Shown here one piece after another: positions 46,685 to 55,973 of a stretch of 64,000 nucleotides of DNA; position 1 is the stretch's first letter; each line of letters opens with the position of its first letter. The position numbers were made by a program, and so were the translations under genes. Source of the stretch: Bradyrhizobium sp. CB3481 (GTDB taxonomy: Bacteria > Pseudomonadota > Alphaproteobacteria > Rhizobiales > Xanthobacteraceae); the NCBI RefSeq assembly GCF_029714305.1, contig NZ_CP121647.1, forward strand, positions 7,150,501 through 7,214,500. Reading direction: 5' to 3'. Under the pieces are notes generated by a model that ran no database searches, had not been told where the DNA came from, and saw nothing but the letters and a program-made list of their open reading frames with translations.

Positions 46685-47581
46685 TTACGGCCTGGAGAAT
46701 TGTCCGGCGCGCTTGATCAGGAGATCGAGGAAGCTTCGTGCCCGAAGCGACATCCAATGCGTCTCGGGATAAACCGCGTGCAGCGGCAGCGCGGCAATCG
46801 AGAAATCCGGCAGCAGGTTCTGCAACTGGCCGCTGCGGATGCCGGCAAGCGCGCTCCATTCCGGCAGGATCGCAATGCCGAGATGATGCTTCACCGCCTG
46901 CTCCATCGCATCCGCATCGTCGACCAGAAGCGGCCCGCCGATCGAAACCACGTGGCGGCCGTGTTCGGATTCGAAGATCCAGTCGTTGGCGGACGGTAGT
47001 CGCGAATAAACAATGCATTGGTGCGCGTTGAGATCGTCAGGCGCGCGCGGCGCCGTACGTCCCTTGAGATAGGTCGGCGTCGCGACCAGGTAACGCCGCA
47101 CCGTGCCGAGCCGCCGCGCGACCAGCGTGCTCGCTTCGAGTTGCCCGATCCGCAGCGCCAGCTCGATCCCCTCTTCCACCAGGTTGACGAAACGCTCGCT
47201 GAAGCGGACGTCCAGGCGAACGCCCTGATAGGTCCGGACATATTCGGCGATGACAGGCATCAGATAGCGCCGGCCGAACGATGACGGCAGGCTTACCCGC
47301 AGCGTGCCGCTCGGCCGCAGCGAATTCTCGCCGACGTTGGCCCGGGCCAGATCGAAGTTGCCGAGAATCTGCCGGGCCAGATCGTAGATCCGCTGGCCTT
47401 CCGGCGTTGGCTTGAGCTTGCGGGTGGTGCGGAAGAACAGTTGCGTGCCGAACTCGCTTTCGAGCAGCGCGATCCGCTTGCTCACCGCCGGCTGGCCGAT
47501 CCCGAGTTCGTGGGCGGCGACGGAGAAACTGCCGCCCTCCAGCGAGCGGACAAAGGCGCGCAGGCAGTCGATCCGGTCCAT
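46685..47581 (-). CDS. LysR-family regulator divergent from the monooxygenase pair
   Basis: The 298-residue protein has a LysR helix-turn-helix ('LRAFVRSLEGGSFSVAAHELGIGQPAVSKRIALLESEFGTQLF', about 7-49) and an effector domain of the PBP2 type ('LRVSLPSSFGRRYLMPVI', 'VRFSERFVNLVEEGIELALRIG', 'VKHHLGIAILPEW'). The divergent position suggests it controls the StyA/StyB-like genes, possibly in response to an aromatic compound. It ends 15 bp from the stop of the iron permease, so no iron role is implied. Confidence 0.92.
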   Translation of the reverse strand: MDRIDCLRAFVRSLEGGSFSVAAHELGIGQPAVSKRIALLESEFGTQLFFRTTRKLKPTPEGQRIYDLARQILGNFDLARANVGENSLRPSGTLRVSLPSSFGRRYLMPVIAEYVRTYQGVRLDVRFSERFVNLVEEGIELALRIGQLEASTLVARRLGTVRRYLVATPTYLKGRTAPRAPDDLNAHQCIVYSRLPSANDWIFESEHGRHVVSIGGPLLVDDADAMEQAVKHHLGIAILPEWSALAGIRSGQLQNLLPDFSIAALPLHAVYPETHWMSLRARSFLDLLIKRAGQFSRP

Positions 47582-47587
47582 CCTATC

Positions 47588-47602
47588 ATTCCCATCAGGA
47601 AT
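47588..47602. promoter_or_regulatory. Candidate LysR operator ATTCC-N5-GGAAT
   Basis: A perfect 5-bp inverted repeat with a 5-bp spacer (15 bp, T-N11-A geometry) lies six bases from the lysR start and 109 bp from the styA-like ATG. It overlaps AT-rich direct repeats (tcctatc) at 47581-47616. LysR proteins typically bind such sites to repress themselves and activate the divergent gene. The assignment is inferred. Confidence 0.4.
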
Positions 47603-47711
47603 AGATCATATCCTATCCATTCCATTTCTCTCGGGCAAGTTCACGGCTACGCTGCAGTCAATGGGGGACCACCCCCAATCAATCTTTGGGCAATCTTTTG
47701 GGAGGGCGGAC

Positions 47712-48962
47712 ATGAGGCAGCGCATCGGAATCGTCGGGGCCGGCATCGCCGGCCTGCACCTGGCCCTCTATCTTCAGAAGCACGGCGTCGAAGCGACGCT
47801 GATCACCGACCGCGCGCCGGACGATTATCGCGGCATCCGCTTGCTCAACACGGTCGCGCATCACCACGTAACGATCGCGCGCGAGGACTATCTCGGCGTC
47901 AATCACTGGAACGACCCGAAGCATCACTATTACTACCACGATCACTTCTTCAACTTCCCGCAGCCGATCAGCTTCCGCGGCTACTTCTCGCGGCCGAGCC
48001 GCGCGGTCGATTACCGGATCTACCTGCCGGTACTGATGAAGGATTTTGCGGATCGTGGCGGCAAGATCGAATACCGCCGCATCGAGGAAGACGACATCGC
48101 GCCGCTGGTCAATCGCTTCGACCTGCTCGTCGTCGCCAGCGGCAAGGGTCCGCTCGGTCAGCTGTTCGCCTACCGGCCCGAGCACTCGCCCTATTCCCAG
48201 CCGCAGCGGCGCCTCTGTGTCGGACTTTACACCGGCGTTCGCGAGCCGGACCCGATGAACGTGACGCTGTCGGTCTCGCCGGGGCATGGCGAGATGATCG
48301 TCATTCCCACCATCACCTTCAGCGGCATCGCGAGCGCGCTATTGATGGAGAACGTTCCGGGCGGCGACATGGAGGAACTGGCGACGCTGAGCTATGACGC
48401 GGACCGCAAGCGTTTTCTGCGCACCGTGCTTGATAAGCTCGAGAAGCATCATCCGACCACCTATGACCGCATCGACACCGCGCGCTTCGATCTCGCCCAG
48501 CCCCTCGATCTGTTGCAGGGCGGCGTGGTGCCGACGGTTCGCAACACCGTGGTGGAATTCGATGGCGGCAAGTTCGCGATCGCGCTCGGCGACGTCCACT
48601 CGGTCGTCGATCCCATGATGGGACAGGGCGCCAATGTCGCCTCCTACGCCGCGTTCGTGCTCGGCGAGGAGATCGTTGGCGCCGACGTGCTCGACGCACG
48701 CTTCTGTGAGAAAGTCGACCTTAGGCGGCAAGATCGCGTGCTGGCGGCGGCGCGCTGGACCAACATCATGCTGCAGCCGCCCTCCGAGGCGCTCGGCATG
48801 CTGATCGGCGCGATGAGCCACAACCAGGCGCTCGCCGACGAGTTCACCGAGAATTTCAACTATCCGGACGTTCAATGGGACCGCGTCGCCTCAGTCGATC
48901 GCATCCATGCGTGGATCGAGCGCAAGACGGCGCCAGTGGCACCTAGGCGGGCCACGGCGTGA
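47712..48962 (+). CDS. Styrene/indole monooxygenase oxygenase component-like (StyA-type)
   Basis: The 416-residue FAD-dependent monooxygenase has the dinucleotide motif 'GIVGAGIAGLHLALYLQKHG' (6-25), the length of StyA (about 415) and the StyA-type segments 'GYFSRPSRAVDYRIYLPVLM' and 'GDVHSVVDPMMGQGANVASYAAFVLGE', where FAD is bound near 'GDVHSVVDP'. It should epoxidise an aryl alkene or indole using reduced FAD from the adjacent reductase. The exact substrate is not established here. ATG 47712 follows GGAGGG. The next gene starts within its stop codon. Confidence 0.85.
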   Translation: MRQRIGIVGAGIAGLHLALYLQKHGVEATLITDRAPDDYRGIRLLNTVAHHHVTIAREDYLGVNHWNDPKHHYYYHDHFFNFPQPISFRGYFSRPSRAVDYRIYLPVLMKDFADRGGKIEYRRIEEDDIAPLVNRFDLLVVASGKGPLGQLFAYRPEHSPYSQPQRRLCVGLYTGVREPDPMNVTLSVSPGHGEMIVIPTITFSGIASALLMENVPGGDMEELATLSYDADRKRFLRTVLDKLEKHHPTTYDRIDTARFDLAQPLDLLQGGVVPTVRNTVVEFDGGKFAIALGDVHSVVDPMMGQGANVASYAAFVLGEEIVGADVLDARFCEKVDLRRQDRVLAAARWTNIMLQPPSEALGMLIGAMSHNQALADEFTENFNYPDVQWDRVASVDRIHAWIERKTAPVAPRRATA

Positions 48963-49456
48963 GCGAGCAGGCAATGCAGCGCGCCGACCCGCTTGCCTTC
49001 CGTCAGGCGGCGTCGCGCTTTGCGACGGGCGTTGCGGTACTGACCGCGCTCGACCTGCATGGCGAGGCCTGCGGCATGACGGCCAACAGTTTTGTCACCA
49101 TCAGCCTTTCGCCGCCGACCGTGCTGGTCTCGGTCAAATCAGGCAGGACCCACGATGCGGTATCGGCGAGCCGGCGCTACGGCGTCAACGTGCTGCCGGA
49201 ACAGGCCAAGGCGCTATCGAAGCATTTTGCGGATCGATCGCGCGAGGCCTTTCCCGGCTACGACATCGTCGATGGGCTGCCGCGGCTGTCGAACTGCGTG
49301 GCCTTCTTCGCCTGCGAGGTAATCCGAACGATCGACGTCAGCGACCACACGCTGTTCATCGCCGAAGTATCCACCTGCGACTACTGCGACAGCCTTCCGC
49401 TGGTGTTCTTCTCCAGCCGGTATCATCTGGGACCGGGGCAACCCGTCGATCACTGA
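48959..49456 (+). CDS. Flavin reductase (StyB-type)
   Basis: The 165-residue protein is a short flavin reductase of the HpaC/StyB family: 'FRQAASRFATGVAVLTALD', 'GMTANSFVTISLSPPTVLVSVKSGRTHDAV' and 'GVNVLPEQAKALSKHFAD' are typical. It reduces free flavin with NAD(P)H for the partner monooxygenase. GTG 48959 overlaps the upstream stop (GTGA), so the two components are translationally coupled, which supports one two-component monooxygenase. The last residues 'YHLGPGQPVDH' are normal for the family. Confidence 0.88.
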   Translation: MSEQAMQRADPLAFRQAASRFATGVAVLTALDLHGEACGMTANSFVTISLSPPTVLVSVKSGRTHDAVSASRRYGVNVLPEQAKALSKHFADRSREAFPGYDIVDGLPRLSNCVAFFACEVIRTIDVSDHTLFIAEVSTCDYCDSLPLVFFSSRYHLGPGQPVDH

Positions 49457-49484
49457 GCGGCAAGCACAAATTTTCGAGCGGGCC

Positions 49485-50141
49485 CTACGGAATCGCCCGC
49501 ACGAACCGCCGAAAGCCCGGTGATCCCGTGACCGCCTCGAACGCGGGATCGCGTTTCTCTTCGGCGAAGGCAAAGCCGGCCTTGGCATAGCAGCGCTCAG
49601 CCGCCTCGTTGCCGATCAGAAACGAGATCGAGGCGCGCGCAAATCCCGCCCGCGCGCCGGCGGCTAGCGCGTGATCGATCAGCGCCTGTACCAGCCCGCG
49701 CCCGCGATACTCCGGCAGCGTGGCGACATGCTCGATCAACCAGTCGTCCTCGCCGCCCTGTATCCAGCAATTCCTGGCGTAGGCGCCATGTTGGAAGATC
49801 GCCGCCACATCCGATGTGCTGAGCCCACTTTCGTCGGCCGCCGCCTCGATTGCGGCCCGCAAGGCCGGGCCCGTGCCGGACGCGGGCAGAGCGCACAGCG
49901 AGGCTGCTGGCCTTCCCTCGACTTCAGCGATGATGAATTGCGAGACGTGACACCACGACGGCGCCTGCCCGGTCGCGATCCGTTCGACAAAGGCGAGGCA
50001 GCGCGGCTCGTCCCAGCCGAGCGCGATGTCGAACCAGCCGCGCGACAGCGGGCCGCGCTGCGAGGCCAGGATGTTGCGGGCAATGAAGCTGGCGTCTTCG
50101 CGACGCGCGGGACGGATCGCAGCTTGCGACCGTCCCGCCAT
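49485..50141 (-). CDS. GNAT-family N-acetyltransferase
   Basis: The roughly 218-residue protein has a GNAT core with the acetyl-CoA loop 'VATLPEYRGRGLVQALIDHALAAG' and 'ISFLIGNEAAERCYAKAGF'. The substrate is unknown. The start (ATG 50141, or the overlapping GTG/ATG within TGATGTGATG) sits on the stop codon of the upstream scoB-type gene, implying co-translation in a scoA-scoB-GNAT operon. The central segment (PALRAAIEAAADESGLSTSDVAAIF) is specific to a subgroup. It is convergent with the flavin reductase. Confidence 0.83.
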   Translation of the reverse strand: MAGRSQAAIRPARREDASFIARNILASQRGPLSRGWFDIALGWDEPRCLAFVERIATGQAPSWCHVSQFIIAEVEGRPAASLCALPASGTGPALRAAIEAAADESGLSTSDVAAIFQHGAYARNCWIQGGEDDWLIEHVATLPEYRGRGLVQALIDHALAAGARAGFARASISFLIGNEAAERCYAKAGFAFAEEKRDPAFEAVTGSPGFRRFVRAIP

Positions 50142-50145
50142 CACA

Positions 50146-50796
50146 TCACGCGTTCTTCAGCGCGACGCGGAACTCGGCTTCGGTCTTGGCCTTCACCTCG
50201 TCCAGCGTGACGCCGTCGGCCAGCTCGATCAGCGCCATGCCATCCTTGCCGTGCTTGTCGATGGTGAAGACCGCCAGATCGGTCACGACCATGTCGACCA
50301 CGCGCTCGCCGGTCAGCGGCAAATTGCAGGTCTTCAACAGCTTCGGGCCATCCTTGGCGGAATGCTCCATCACCACCACGACGCGCTTGACGCCGGCGAC
50401 GAGATCCATCGCGCCGCCCATGCCCTTCACCATCTTGCCGGGGATCATCCAGTTGGCGAGGTCGCCGTTCTGCGCCACCTGCATCGCGCCAAGGATCGAC
50501 AGATCGATATGCCCGCCGCGCACCATGCCGAAGGAATCGGCCGAGGAGAAATAGCTCGTCGATGGCAGTTCGCTCACCGTCTGCTTGCCGGCGTTAATCA
50601 GGTCGGCATCCACCTCGTCCTCGTAAGGGAACGGGCCCATGCCGAGCATGCCGTTCTCGCTCTGCAGGTTCACGTCCATGCCTTCGGGGATGTAGTTCGA
50701 GACCAGCGTCGGAATGCCGATGCCGAGATTGACGTAGTAGCCGTCGCGCAATTCCTTTGCGGCGCGCGCAGCCATCTGTTCACGGGTCCAGGCCAT
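50146..50796 (-). CDS. scoB: 3-oxoacid CoA-transferase subunit B
   Basis: The 216-residue subunit carries the catalytic Glu in '[10 protein letters not shown]' and the family pattern '[21 protein letters not shown]' and '[29 protein letters not shown]'. With subunit A it transfers CoA from succinyl-CoA to acetoacetate, allowing ketone-body or PHB-derived acetoacetate use. It begins 22 bp after scoA and has an AGGAGA ribosome-binding site. Its stop overlaps the GNAT start. Confidence 0.95.
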   Translation of the reverse strand: MAWTREQMAARAAKELRDGYYVNLGIGIPTLVSNYIPEGMDVNLQSENGMLGMGPFPYEDEVDADLINAGKQTVSELPSTSYFSSADSFGMVRGGHIDLSILGAMQVAQNGDLANWMIPGKMVKGMGGAMDLVAGVKRVVVVMEHSAKDGPKLLKTCNLPLTGERVVDMVVTDLAVFTIDKHGKDGMALIELADGVTLDEVKAKTEAEFRVALKNA

Positions 50797-50818
50797 ATCG
50801 TTTCTCCTGTGCGTGCGC

Positions 50819-51526
50819 TTAAGCAGCCGGCCGCGGCCGGGTGTTGCGGAATTCGATGCGCTTTTTGCCGGTGCCGACCTCGATGATGCGCTTGACGAAA
50901 ATACCGGGCGTGTGGATGTGGTCGGGATTGAGTTCGCCGGCCGGAACCAGGTGCTCGACCTCGGCCACGGTGATCTTCGCGGCGGTCGCCATCATCGGAT
51001 TAAAATTGCGCGCGGTCTTGCGGTAGATCAGGTTACCGGCGGTGTCGCCCTTCCAGGCGTGCACGATGGCGAGGTCGGCAAACAGGCCGCGCTCCATGAT
51101 GTACTTCTCGCCGTCGAATTCCTTCACTTCCTTGCCTTCGGCGATCAGCGTGCCGACGCCGGTCTTGGTGTAGAAGGCCGGGATACCGGCGCCGCCGGCG
51201 CGGATGCGCTCGGCCAGCGTGCCCTGCGGATTGAATTCGAGTTCCAGCTCGCCGGCGAGATATTGTTGCGCAAACAGCTTGTTCTCGCCGACATAGGACG
51301 AGATCATTTTCCTGATCTGCCGGGTTTCCAGAAGGCGGCTGAGGCCGATGCCGTCGACGCCCGCATTGTTGGAGACAACCGTCAGATTCTTGACGCCGGA
51401 ATCGCGGATCGCGTCCGAGAGGGTTTCGGCGATACCGCACAGGCCGAAGCCGCCCGACATGATCATCATGCCGTCCTTGAGAACGCCATCGAGTGCCGAT
51501 TTGGCGTCGGGATAAACCTTGTTCAT
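50819..51526 (-). CDS. scoA: 3-oxoacid CoA-transferase subunit A
   Basis: The 235-residue subunit has the CoA-transferase family I pattern '[42 protein letters not shown]', followed by '[26 protein letters not shown]' and '[39 protein letters not shown]'. It forms the heterotetramer with ScoB. With phasins also in the window, acetoacetate turnover may connect to PHB use, though the loci are 23 kb apart. Confidence 0.95.
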   Translation of the reverse strand: MNKVYPDAKSALDGVLKDGMMIMSGGFGLCGIAETLSDAIRDSGVKNLTVVSNNAGVDGIGLSRLLETRQIRKMISSYVGENKLFAQQYLAGELELEFNPQGTLAERIRAGGAGIPAFYTKTGVGTLIAEGKEVKEFDGEKYIMERGLFADLAIVHAWKGDTAGNLIYRKTARNFNPMMATAAKITVAEVEHLVPAGELNPDHIHTPGIFVKRIIEVGTGKKRIEFRNTRPRPAA

Positions 51527-51791
51527 GGAAATAAGACCTGATGGAGGGAACGGCCGAAAGCCGGCATTATCGGGATTATTAGGCGAATTCTTCGCGGTGC
51601 GTCAATGACGCGGGGATTATGCCACCGAAGTGCCAGCGAGGCGCCATGTCGGCCTTGAAAGCGTCAAGAAAACCCTTCAAGTTGCGTGGGTTGGCACGGG
51701 CTGACCGATGCGGCGCCTGCCCAGATCAGCGCCCCTTAATCAGCAAGACCCTAAAGACAGTAACCCGACTTCGGTTTAACCAGATCCGGAT

Positions 51792-53729
51792 ATGTCATTG
51801 ACGATGGCCCAAGGAATGAAGCGCCTCGGGATGCCGATTGCGGCGCTCTTTGCCGTGGCCGTGCTCGCGCTGATCGGAACCTCCTGGTTCCTCAACCGCG
51901 ATGCGCTCCGGCAGGCAGTCGAGGCACAGATCCGCGCCGTCACCGGGCTCGATCTGGTTGTTTCAGGAGCGATCGACGTCTCGGTGTTTCCGGGCAGCTA
52001 CGTCTCCTTTCACAATGTCGGGCTGAAGGGCGGAGGCACCACCGACCCCGCGCTGCAGGTCGACGTGCTGACCGCCAACCTGCGCCTGCTACCACTGCTG
52101 CTGCGCCGCTTCGAGATCGCCGACGTCATGATGCTGCGGCCGCATATCCGCGTCGTCAGGGACAGCGGCGGCGAAAGCAACTGGACGCCGTTCGTCGAAC
52201 GGATCGCGCGCACGATGAGGCCCGGCGCGGAAAACCAGGTATCGTTTTCCGAAATCCGAATTCAGGACGGCGTGCTGAAATACGAGGACGCCGCCAACAA
52301 TTTCAAGGAACAGCTCGGCGACATCGACCTCTCGCTAGCCTGGCCGTCGATCTCGCGTTCGTTCGCGGCGACGGGACAATTCGACTTTCGCGGCGAGCGC
52401 GTCGACGGCTCGATCTCCGCCAGCGACTTCGTCGCGATGCTGTCCGGCGATCGCTCGGGCCTGAAGGCGCGGCTGGTCAGCGCGCCTTTGAAACTCGCCT
52501 TCGACGGCTCGGTCGCCAACCGCACCAGCCTGATGATGGAAGGCACCATGACTGTCGACAGCCTGTCGCTGCGCAACGCGCTGCGCTGGATGGGAGGACA
52601 GGTGCCCGGCAGCGGCGGCTTCGGCCGCTTCGCGCTGAAGGCCCGCGCCAATGTCGTCGGCGCCTCGGTGGCGCTGACCAACGTGAATGTCGAGCTCGAC
52701 GGCAACGTCGCCGAAGGCGTGATGACGGTCGCCAATAACGGGCGCCAGACGCTGCAGGCAACGCTCGCCGCCGGCAACCTTGATTTCACGCCGTACATCT
52801 CGACCTTCCGCCTCTTGGCGAGCGGCGCGCGCGACTGGAACAGGCAGTTGTTCGACCTGTCGTCGCTTTCCGCCACCGACCTCGATATGCGCCTGTCGGC
52901 CGCGCGGGTGACGGTCGGCGGGACCAGGCTCGGCCGCACCGCGCTCGGCGCCAATTTGCGCAACGGTGCGTTGGCGCTCTCGGTCGGCGAGGCTCAGATG
53001 TATGGCGGCATTGCCAAGGGCTCGTTCGGAATCGCGCGCTCGGACGCGGTGGCCGACGTCAAGGCGCAGTTGCAGTTCACCGACGTCGACCTGCAGGCCT
53101 GCGCCAATGAATTGTTCGGCATCACGAAGCTGTCCGGCCGCGGCAATCTTGGTGTCTCGCTGGTGGCATCCGGCGCCAGCCCGTTCGGTCTCGCCTCCTC
53201 GCTCGACGGCACCGCGACCCTGGTCGGCCATGACGGCGCGATCGCGGGGTTCAATATCGAGCAATTGCTGAAGCGGCTGGAGCGGCGGCCGCTCTCCGGC
53301 GGCGGCAATCTGCGCAGCGGCTCGACGCCCTACGACAACCTCAACGTTTCTGTGCGCTTCAACGACGGCATTGCCACCGTGGAGGATATTCGCGTCGACG
53401 GCCCGACGACGCGCCTGACGCTGACCGGCACCGCCTCGGTGCCGAGCCGCGAATACGACCTCAAGGGCGTTGCCAGCCTGACGGCGGCCGCGTCCGGCGG
53501 CGACAAGGGGTTTGAGCTGCCGTTCGTCGTCCAGGGCCCGTGGGACGACCCCCTGGTGTTTCCCGATCCCGAAAGCCTGATCCGCCGCTCGCCCGGCGCG
53601 GCTCCGCTGCTCGATGCCGTAAAGGACCGCAAGACGCGCGACGCGGTGCGCTCGGTGATCGAGCGCTTCACGGGCGGCGGAGCGAAGCCGGCAGCGCCGG
53701 AGACGGCTGATGGCGCGAAGGCGAATTGA
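51792..53729 (+). CDS. AsmA-family envelope protein
   Basis: The 645-residue protein has an N-terminal membrane anchor ('IAALFAVAVLALIGTSWFL', about 16-34) and then the AsmA pattern 'VTGLDLVVSGAIDVSVFPGSYVSFHNVGL'. The remainder is a long periplasmic beta-rich domain that ends in the AsmA_2-like 'LVGHDGAIAGFNIEQLLKRL' and 'TLTGTASVPSREYDLKGVASL'. AsmA-like proteins are linked to phospholipid transport to, and maintenance of, the outer membrane. The start could be ATG 51792 or the in-frame ATG 51804/51816. It is monocistronic, with nothing obvious in the 265 bp upstream except a TTTAACC motif. Confidence 0.9.
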   Translation: MSLTMAQGMKRLGMPIAALFAVAVLALIGTSWFLNRDALRQAVEAQIRAVTGLDLVVSGAIDVSVFPGSYVSFHNVGLKGGGTTDPALQVDVLTANLRLLPLLLRRFEIADVMMLRPHIRVVRDSGGESNWTPFVERIARTMRPGAENQVSFSEIRIQDGVLKYEDAANNFKEQLGDIDLSLAWPSISRSFAATGQFDFRGERVDGSISASDFVAMLSGDRSGLKARLVSAPLKLAFDGSVANRTSLMMEGTMTVDSLSLRNALRWMGGQVPGSGGFGRFALKARANVVGASVALTNVNVELDGNVAEGVMTVANNGRQTLQATLAAGNLDFTPYISTFRLLASGARDWNRQLFDLSSLSATDLDMRLSAARVTVGGTRLGRTALGANLRNGALALSVGEAQMYGGIAKGSFGIARSDAVADVKAQLQFTDVDLQACANELFGITKLSGRGNLGVSLVASGASPFGLASSLDGTATLVGHDGAIAGFNIEQLLKRLERRPLSGGGNLRSGSTPYDNLNVSVRFNDGIATVEDIRVDGPTTRLTLTGTASVPSREYDLKGVASLTAAASGGDKGFELPFVVQGPWDDPLVFPDPESLIRRSPGAAPLLDAVKDRKTRDAVRSVIERFTGGGAKPAAPETADGAKAN

Positions 53730-54022
53730 GGTTGCGGCTCCGGTCCAAAGCCGCCGTGACAACTCGCGGTCTGAGCCGATCGGGAACCACGTGATCGCAG
53801 CTCTTCGAGAGGGTCACCTCCATTCCAAGACCGGACCAGGCCAGCTTCGCTAGGAACCTAGCTCCTCTCTGCACGCTTATCACCAGCGAACAGGCATCAA
53901 ACTGTGTCGCGCGCCGTTTCACGCGCGAGACTTTGAGATCGCGGCCTCGCGACAGTCACAAGCTCCGACCTGACGTTTCACCGCGGCCTGAGCTGTCGCG
54001 CAGAAGCTACGGAGGAGACGAG

Positions 54023-54184
54023 ATGAATCAGCCGACGAAAAAGGAAATTGAGAACCGCGCGTATGAGATCTGGGAGCGTCACGGCAGACCTGAAGGGAGA
54101 GAGGCCGAATTTTGGCACCTCGCCGAACAGGAGCTGCGAAACGAGGACAAATCCTCGCCCGTCCGCACGCCCGACACGCTGTAG
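54023..54184 (+). CDS. DUF2934-family small protein
   Basis: The 53-residue protein reads 'MNQPTKKEIENRAYEIWERHGRPEGREAEFWHLAEQEL', matching the DUF2934 core (RAYxIWExxGRPxGRDxxxWxxAExEL). Its function is unknown; it is often seen near stress genes in rhizobia. ATG 54023 follows GGAGGAGA, an excellent ribosome-binding site, so the longer frame from 53933 is rejected. The 293 bp before it hold no other gene. Confidence 0.8.
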   Translation: MNQPTKKEIENRAYEIWERHGRPEGREAEFWHLAEQELRNEDKSSPVRTPDTL

Positions 54185-54231
54185 GCAGGCCGCCCTCATT
54201 TTCGCAAGCTTCTGATCCCGCGGAGCCGGCC

Positions 54232-55491
54232 ATGAAGATCGCCGTGATTGGCGCGACAGGCCTGATCGGGTCGGCGATCGTCGCTCACCTGTCCTCGCGA
54301 GGACATTCGGTCGTCGCCATGAGCAGGAGCGGCGCCACCAGGGTCGACCTTTCCGAGGCGACCTCGCCCGACTTTTGGCTACCGCATCTCGCCGGCGTCG
54401 AGGCCGTCGTCAATTGTGCCGGCGTGCTCCAGGACAGTCCGGGCGTATCGACCTCGATGGTGCACCACCACGGCGTTGCCAATTTGTTTGCCGCCTGCGA
54501 GCAGCTCGGGATACGCCGCGTCATTCATTTCTCCGCCATCGGCGTCGACCGCGAAACGCCCAGCGATTTTTCTCGAACCAAGCTGTCCGGCGACAAGGAT
54601 CTGATGGCACGCGACCTCGATTGGATCATCCTGCGCCCGTCCGTCGTCATCGGCCGCGCCGCTTACGGCGCCAGCGCACTGATGCGCGGCCTGGCGGCTC
54701 TGCCGATCATTCCCGCCATGCCGAACACGGGGCAGCTCCAGATCGTCCTGCTCGAGGATGTGGTGCGCGCGGTGGCGTATTTTCTCGATTCAGCCGCGCC
54801 GGGCCGGCAGGTCATCGAACTGGTTGGCCCGCTTCGCTATCCGTTCGGTGAAGTGGTCGCATTGATCCGTCGCTGGTGCCGCTGGCCGCCCGCGCGGCAG
54901 CTTCGCCTGCCGCAATTCGCTTCCAGTATCATGTACCGGCTCGGCGACATGGTCTCCTATCTCGGCTGGCGACCTCCCGTCCGCAGCACCGCCGAACGCG
55001 AAATCGTGCGCGGGGCCGTCGGCAATCCCGACGACATGCTGCGGCTCGGGCTCCATCCCAAGAGCCTGACTGAATTCTTCGCGGGCGAGCCGGCTTCCGT
55101 GCAGGAGCGCTGGTTTGCCGGCATGTATCTCGTCAAGCCGGCGATCTTCGTCGTCCTGTCGCTGTTCTGGATCGCGACCGCCTTCGTATCCCTGGGACCG
55201 GGCTGGGGTTACGGCATGGGCCTGATGGGCGAAGGTGGCGTCGAGGGAACGGCCGCGGCGCTTACGGTCACCGGCGGCGCTCTTGCCGATCTCGTGATCG
55301 GGCTCGCGATCGCCTACCGGCCGACCAGCCGCTACGGTCTCTATGCGGCGATCGCGATTTCCTTTGCCTACGCGATCATCGGCACTGTCCTCGTGCCTCG
55401 CCTCTGGGCCGATCCGCTCGGACCGATGCTGAAGATCTGGCCGATCATCGTGCTGCATCTCGCAGCACTGGCGGTGCTCGAGGACCGCTGA
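54232..55491 (+). CDS. NAD(P)-binding (SDR/NmrA-like) protein fused to a DoxX-like membrane domain
   Basis: The 419-residue protein starts with a Rossmann dinucleotide loop 'IAVIGATGLIGSAIVAHLSSRGHSVVAMSR' (about 2-31) and continues as an atypical SDR ('VEAVVNCAGVLQD', 'IRRVIHFSAIGVDRE', 'DLDWIILRPSVVIGR'). From about residue 300 it has four hydrophobic helices ('AIFVVLSLFWIATAFVSLGPGW', 'AAALTVTGGALADLVIGLAIAY', 'LYAAIAISFAYAIIGTVLVP', 'IWPIIVLHLAALAVL') resembling a DoxX-like membrane domain. The TGATG overlap couples it to the DUF2269 gene. The substrate is unknown. ATG 54232 starts right at the Rossmann strand. Confidence 0.85.
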   Translation: MKIAVIGATGLIGSAIVAHLSSRGHSVVAMSRSGATRVDLSEATSPDFWLPHLAGVEAVVNCAGVLQDSPGVSTSMVHHHGVANLFAACEQLGIRRVIHFSAIGVDRETPSDFSRTKLSGDKDLMARDLDWIILRPSVVIGRAAYGASALMRGLAALPIIPAMPNTGQLQIVLLEDVVRAVAYFLDSAAPGRQVIELVGPLRYPFGEVVALIRRWCRWPPARQLRLPQFASSIMYRLGDMVSYLGWRPPVRSTAEREIVRGAVGNPDDMLRLGLHPKSLTEFFAGEPASVQERWFAGMYLVKPAIFVVLSLFWIATAFVSLGPGWGYGMGLMGEGGVEGTAAALTVTGGALADLVIGLAIAYRPTSRYGLYAAIAISFAYAIIGTVLVPRLWADPLGPMLKIWPIIVLHLAALAVLEDR

Positions 55492-55967
55492 TGCTGTATT
55501 TCGTCCTCAAATATCTCCACATCGTGGGCGCTGCGGTGCTGCTCGGCACCGGATCGGGCATCGCGTTCTTCATGTTGATGGCGCATCTTTCCGGCAAGCC
55601 GGCCGTGATCGCAGGCGTTGCCCGCATCGTTGTGATTGCGGACTTCATCTTCACCGCTACCGCGGTCGTCATGCAGCCGATCACGGGCACATTGCTGGTG
55701 GTGCACGTCGGCTATTCGTTCTGGGACGGCTGGGTGGTCTGGTCCATCGCGCTGTATGTGCTGACGGGCGCGCTGTGGCTACCGGTGGTCTGGATGCAAA
55801 TACGCCTGCGGGATTTTGCCACGATAGCCGCGGCGGAGGGCAAGCCGCTGCCGGAGCAATACCACCGGATCTTCTGGCTGTGGTTCGCGTTCGGCATTCC
55901 GGCATTCGCCGCCGTCGCCATCATCATGTGGCTGATGATCGCCAAGCCGCAGATCGCGTTCTTCTGA
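55491..55967 (+). CDS. DUF2269-family integral membrane protein
   Basis: The 158-residue protein has four hydrophobic helices ('LKYLHIVGAAVLLGTGSGIAFFML', 'IVVIADFIFTATAVVMQPITGTLLV', 'WSIALYVLTGALWLPVVWMQ', 'WLWFAFGIPAFAAVAIIMWLMI') and the DUF2269 features 'KYLHIVGAAVLLG' with a histidine in the first helix. It starts inside the upstream stop (TGATG), so it is probably a partner of the SDR-membrane fusion. A heme- or quinone-linked role has been suggested by pattern only; no reaction is known. Confidence 0.85.
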   Translation: MLYFVLKYLHIVGAAVLLGTGSGIAFFMLMAHLSGKPAVIAGVARIVVIADFIFTATAVVMQPITGTLLVVHVGYSFWDGWVVWSIALYVLTGALWLPVVWMQIRLRDFATIAAAEGKPLPEQYHRIFWLWFAFGIPAFAAVAIIMWLMIAKPQIAFF

Positions 55968-55973
55968 GGCAGG

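Noticed and set aside
51619..51801. 60-residue frame before the AsmA gene
   Set aside because: Arg-rich, no start signal and it overlaps the AsmA start; more likely leader sequence.
53668..53922. 84-residue minus-strand frame after the AsmA gene
   Set aside because: No similarity, no ribosome-binding site; shadow of GC-rich sequence.
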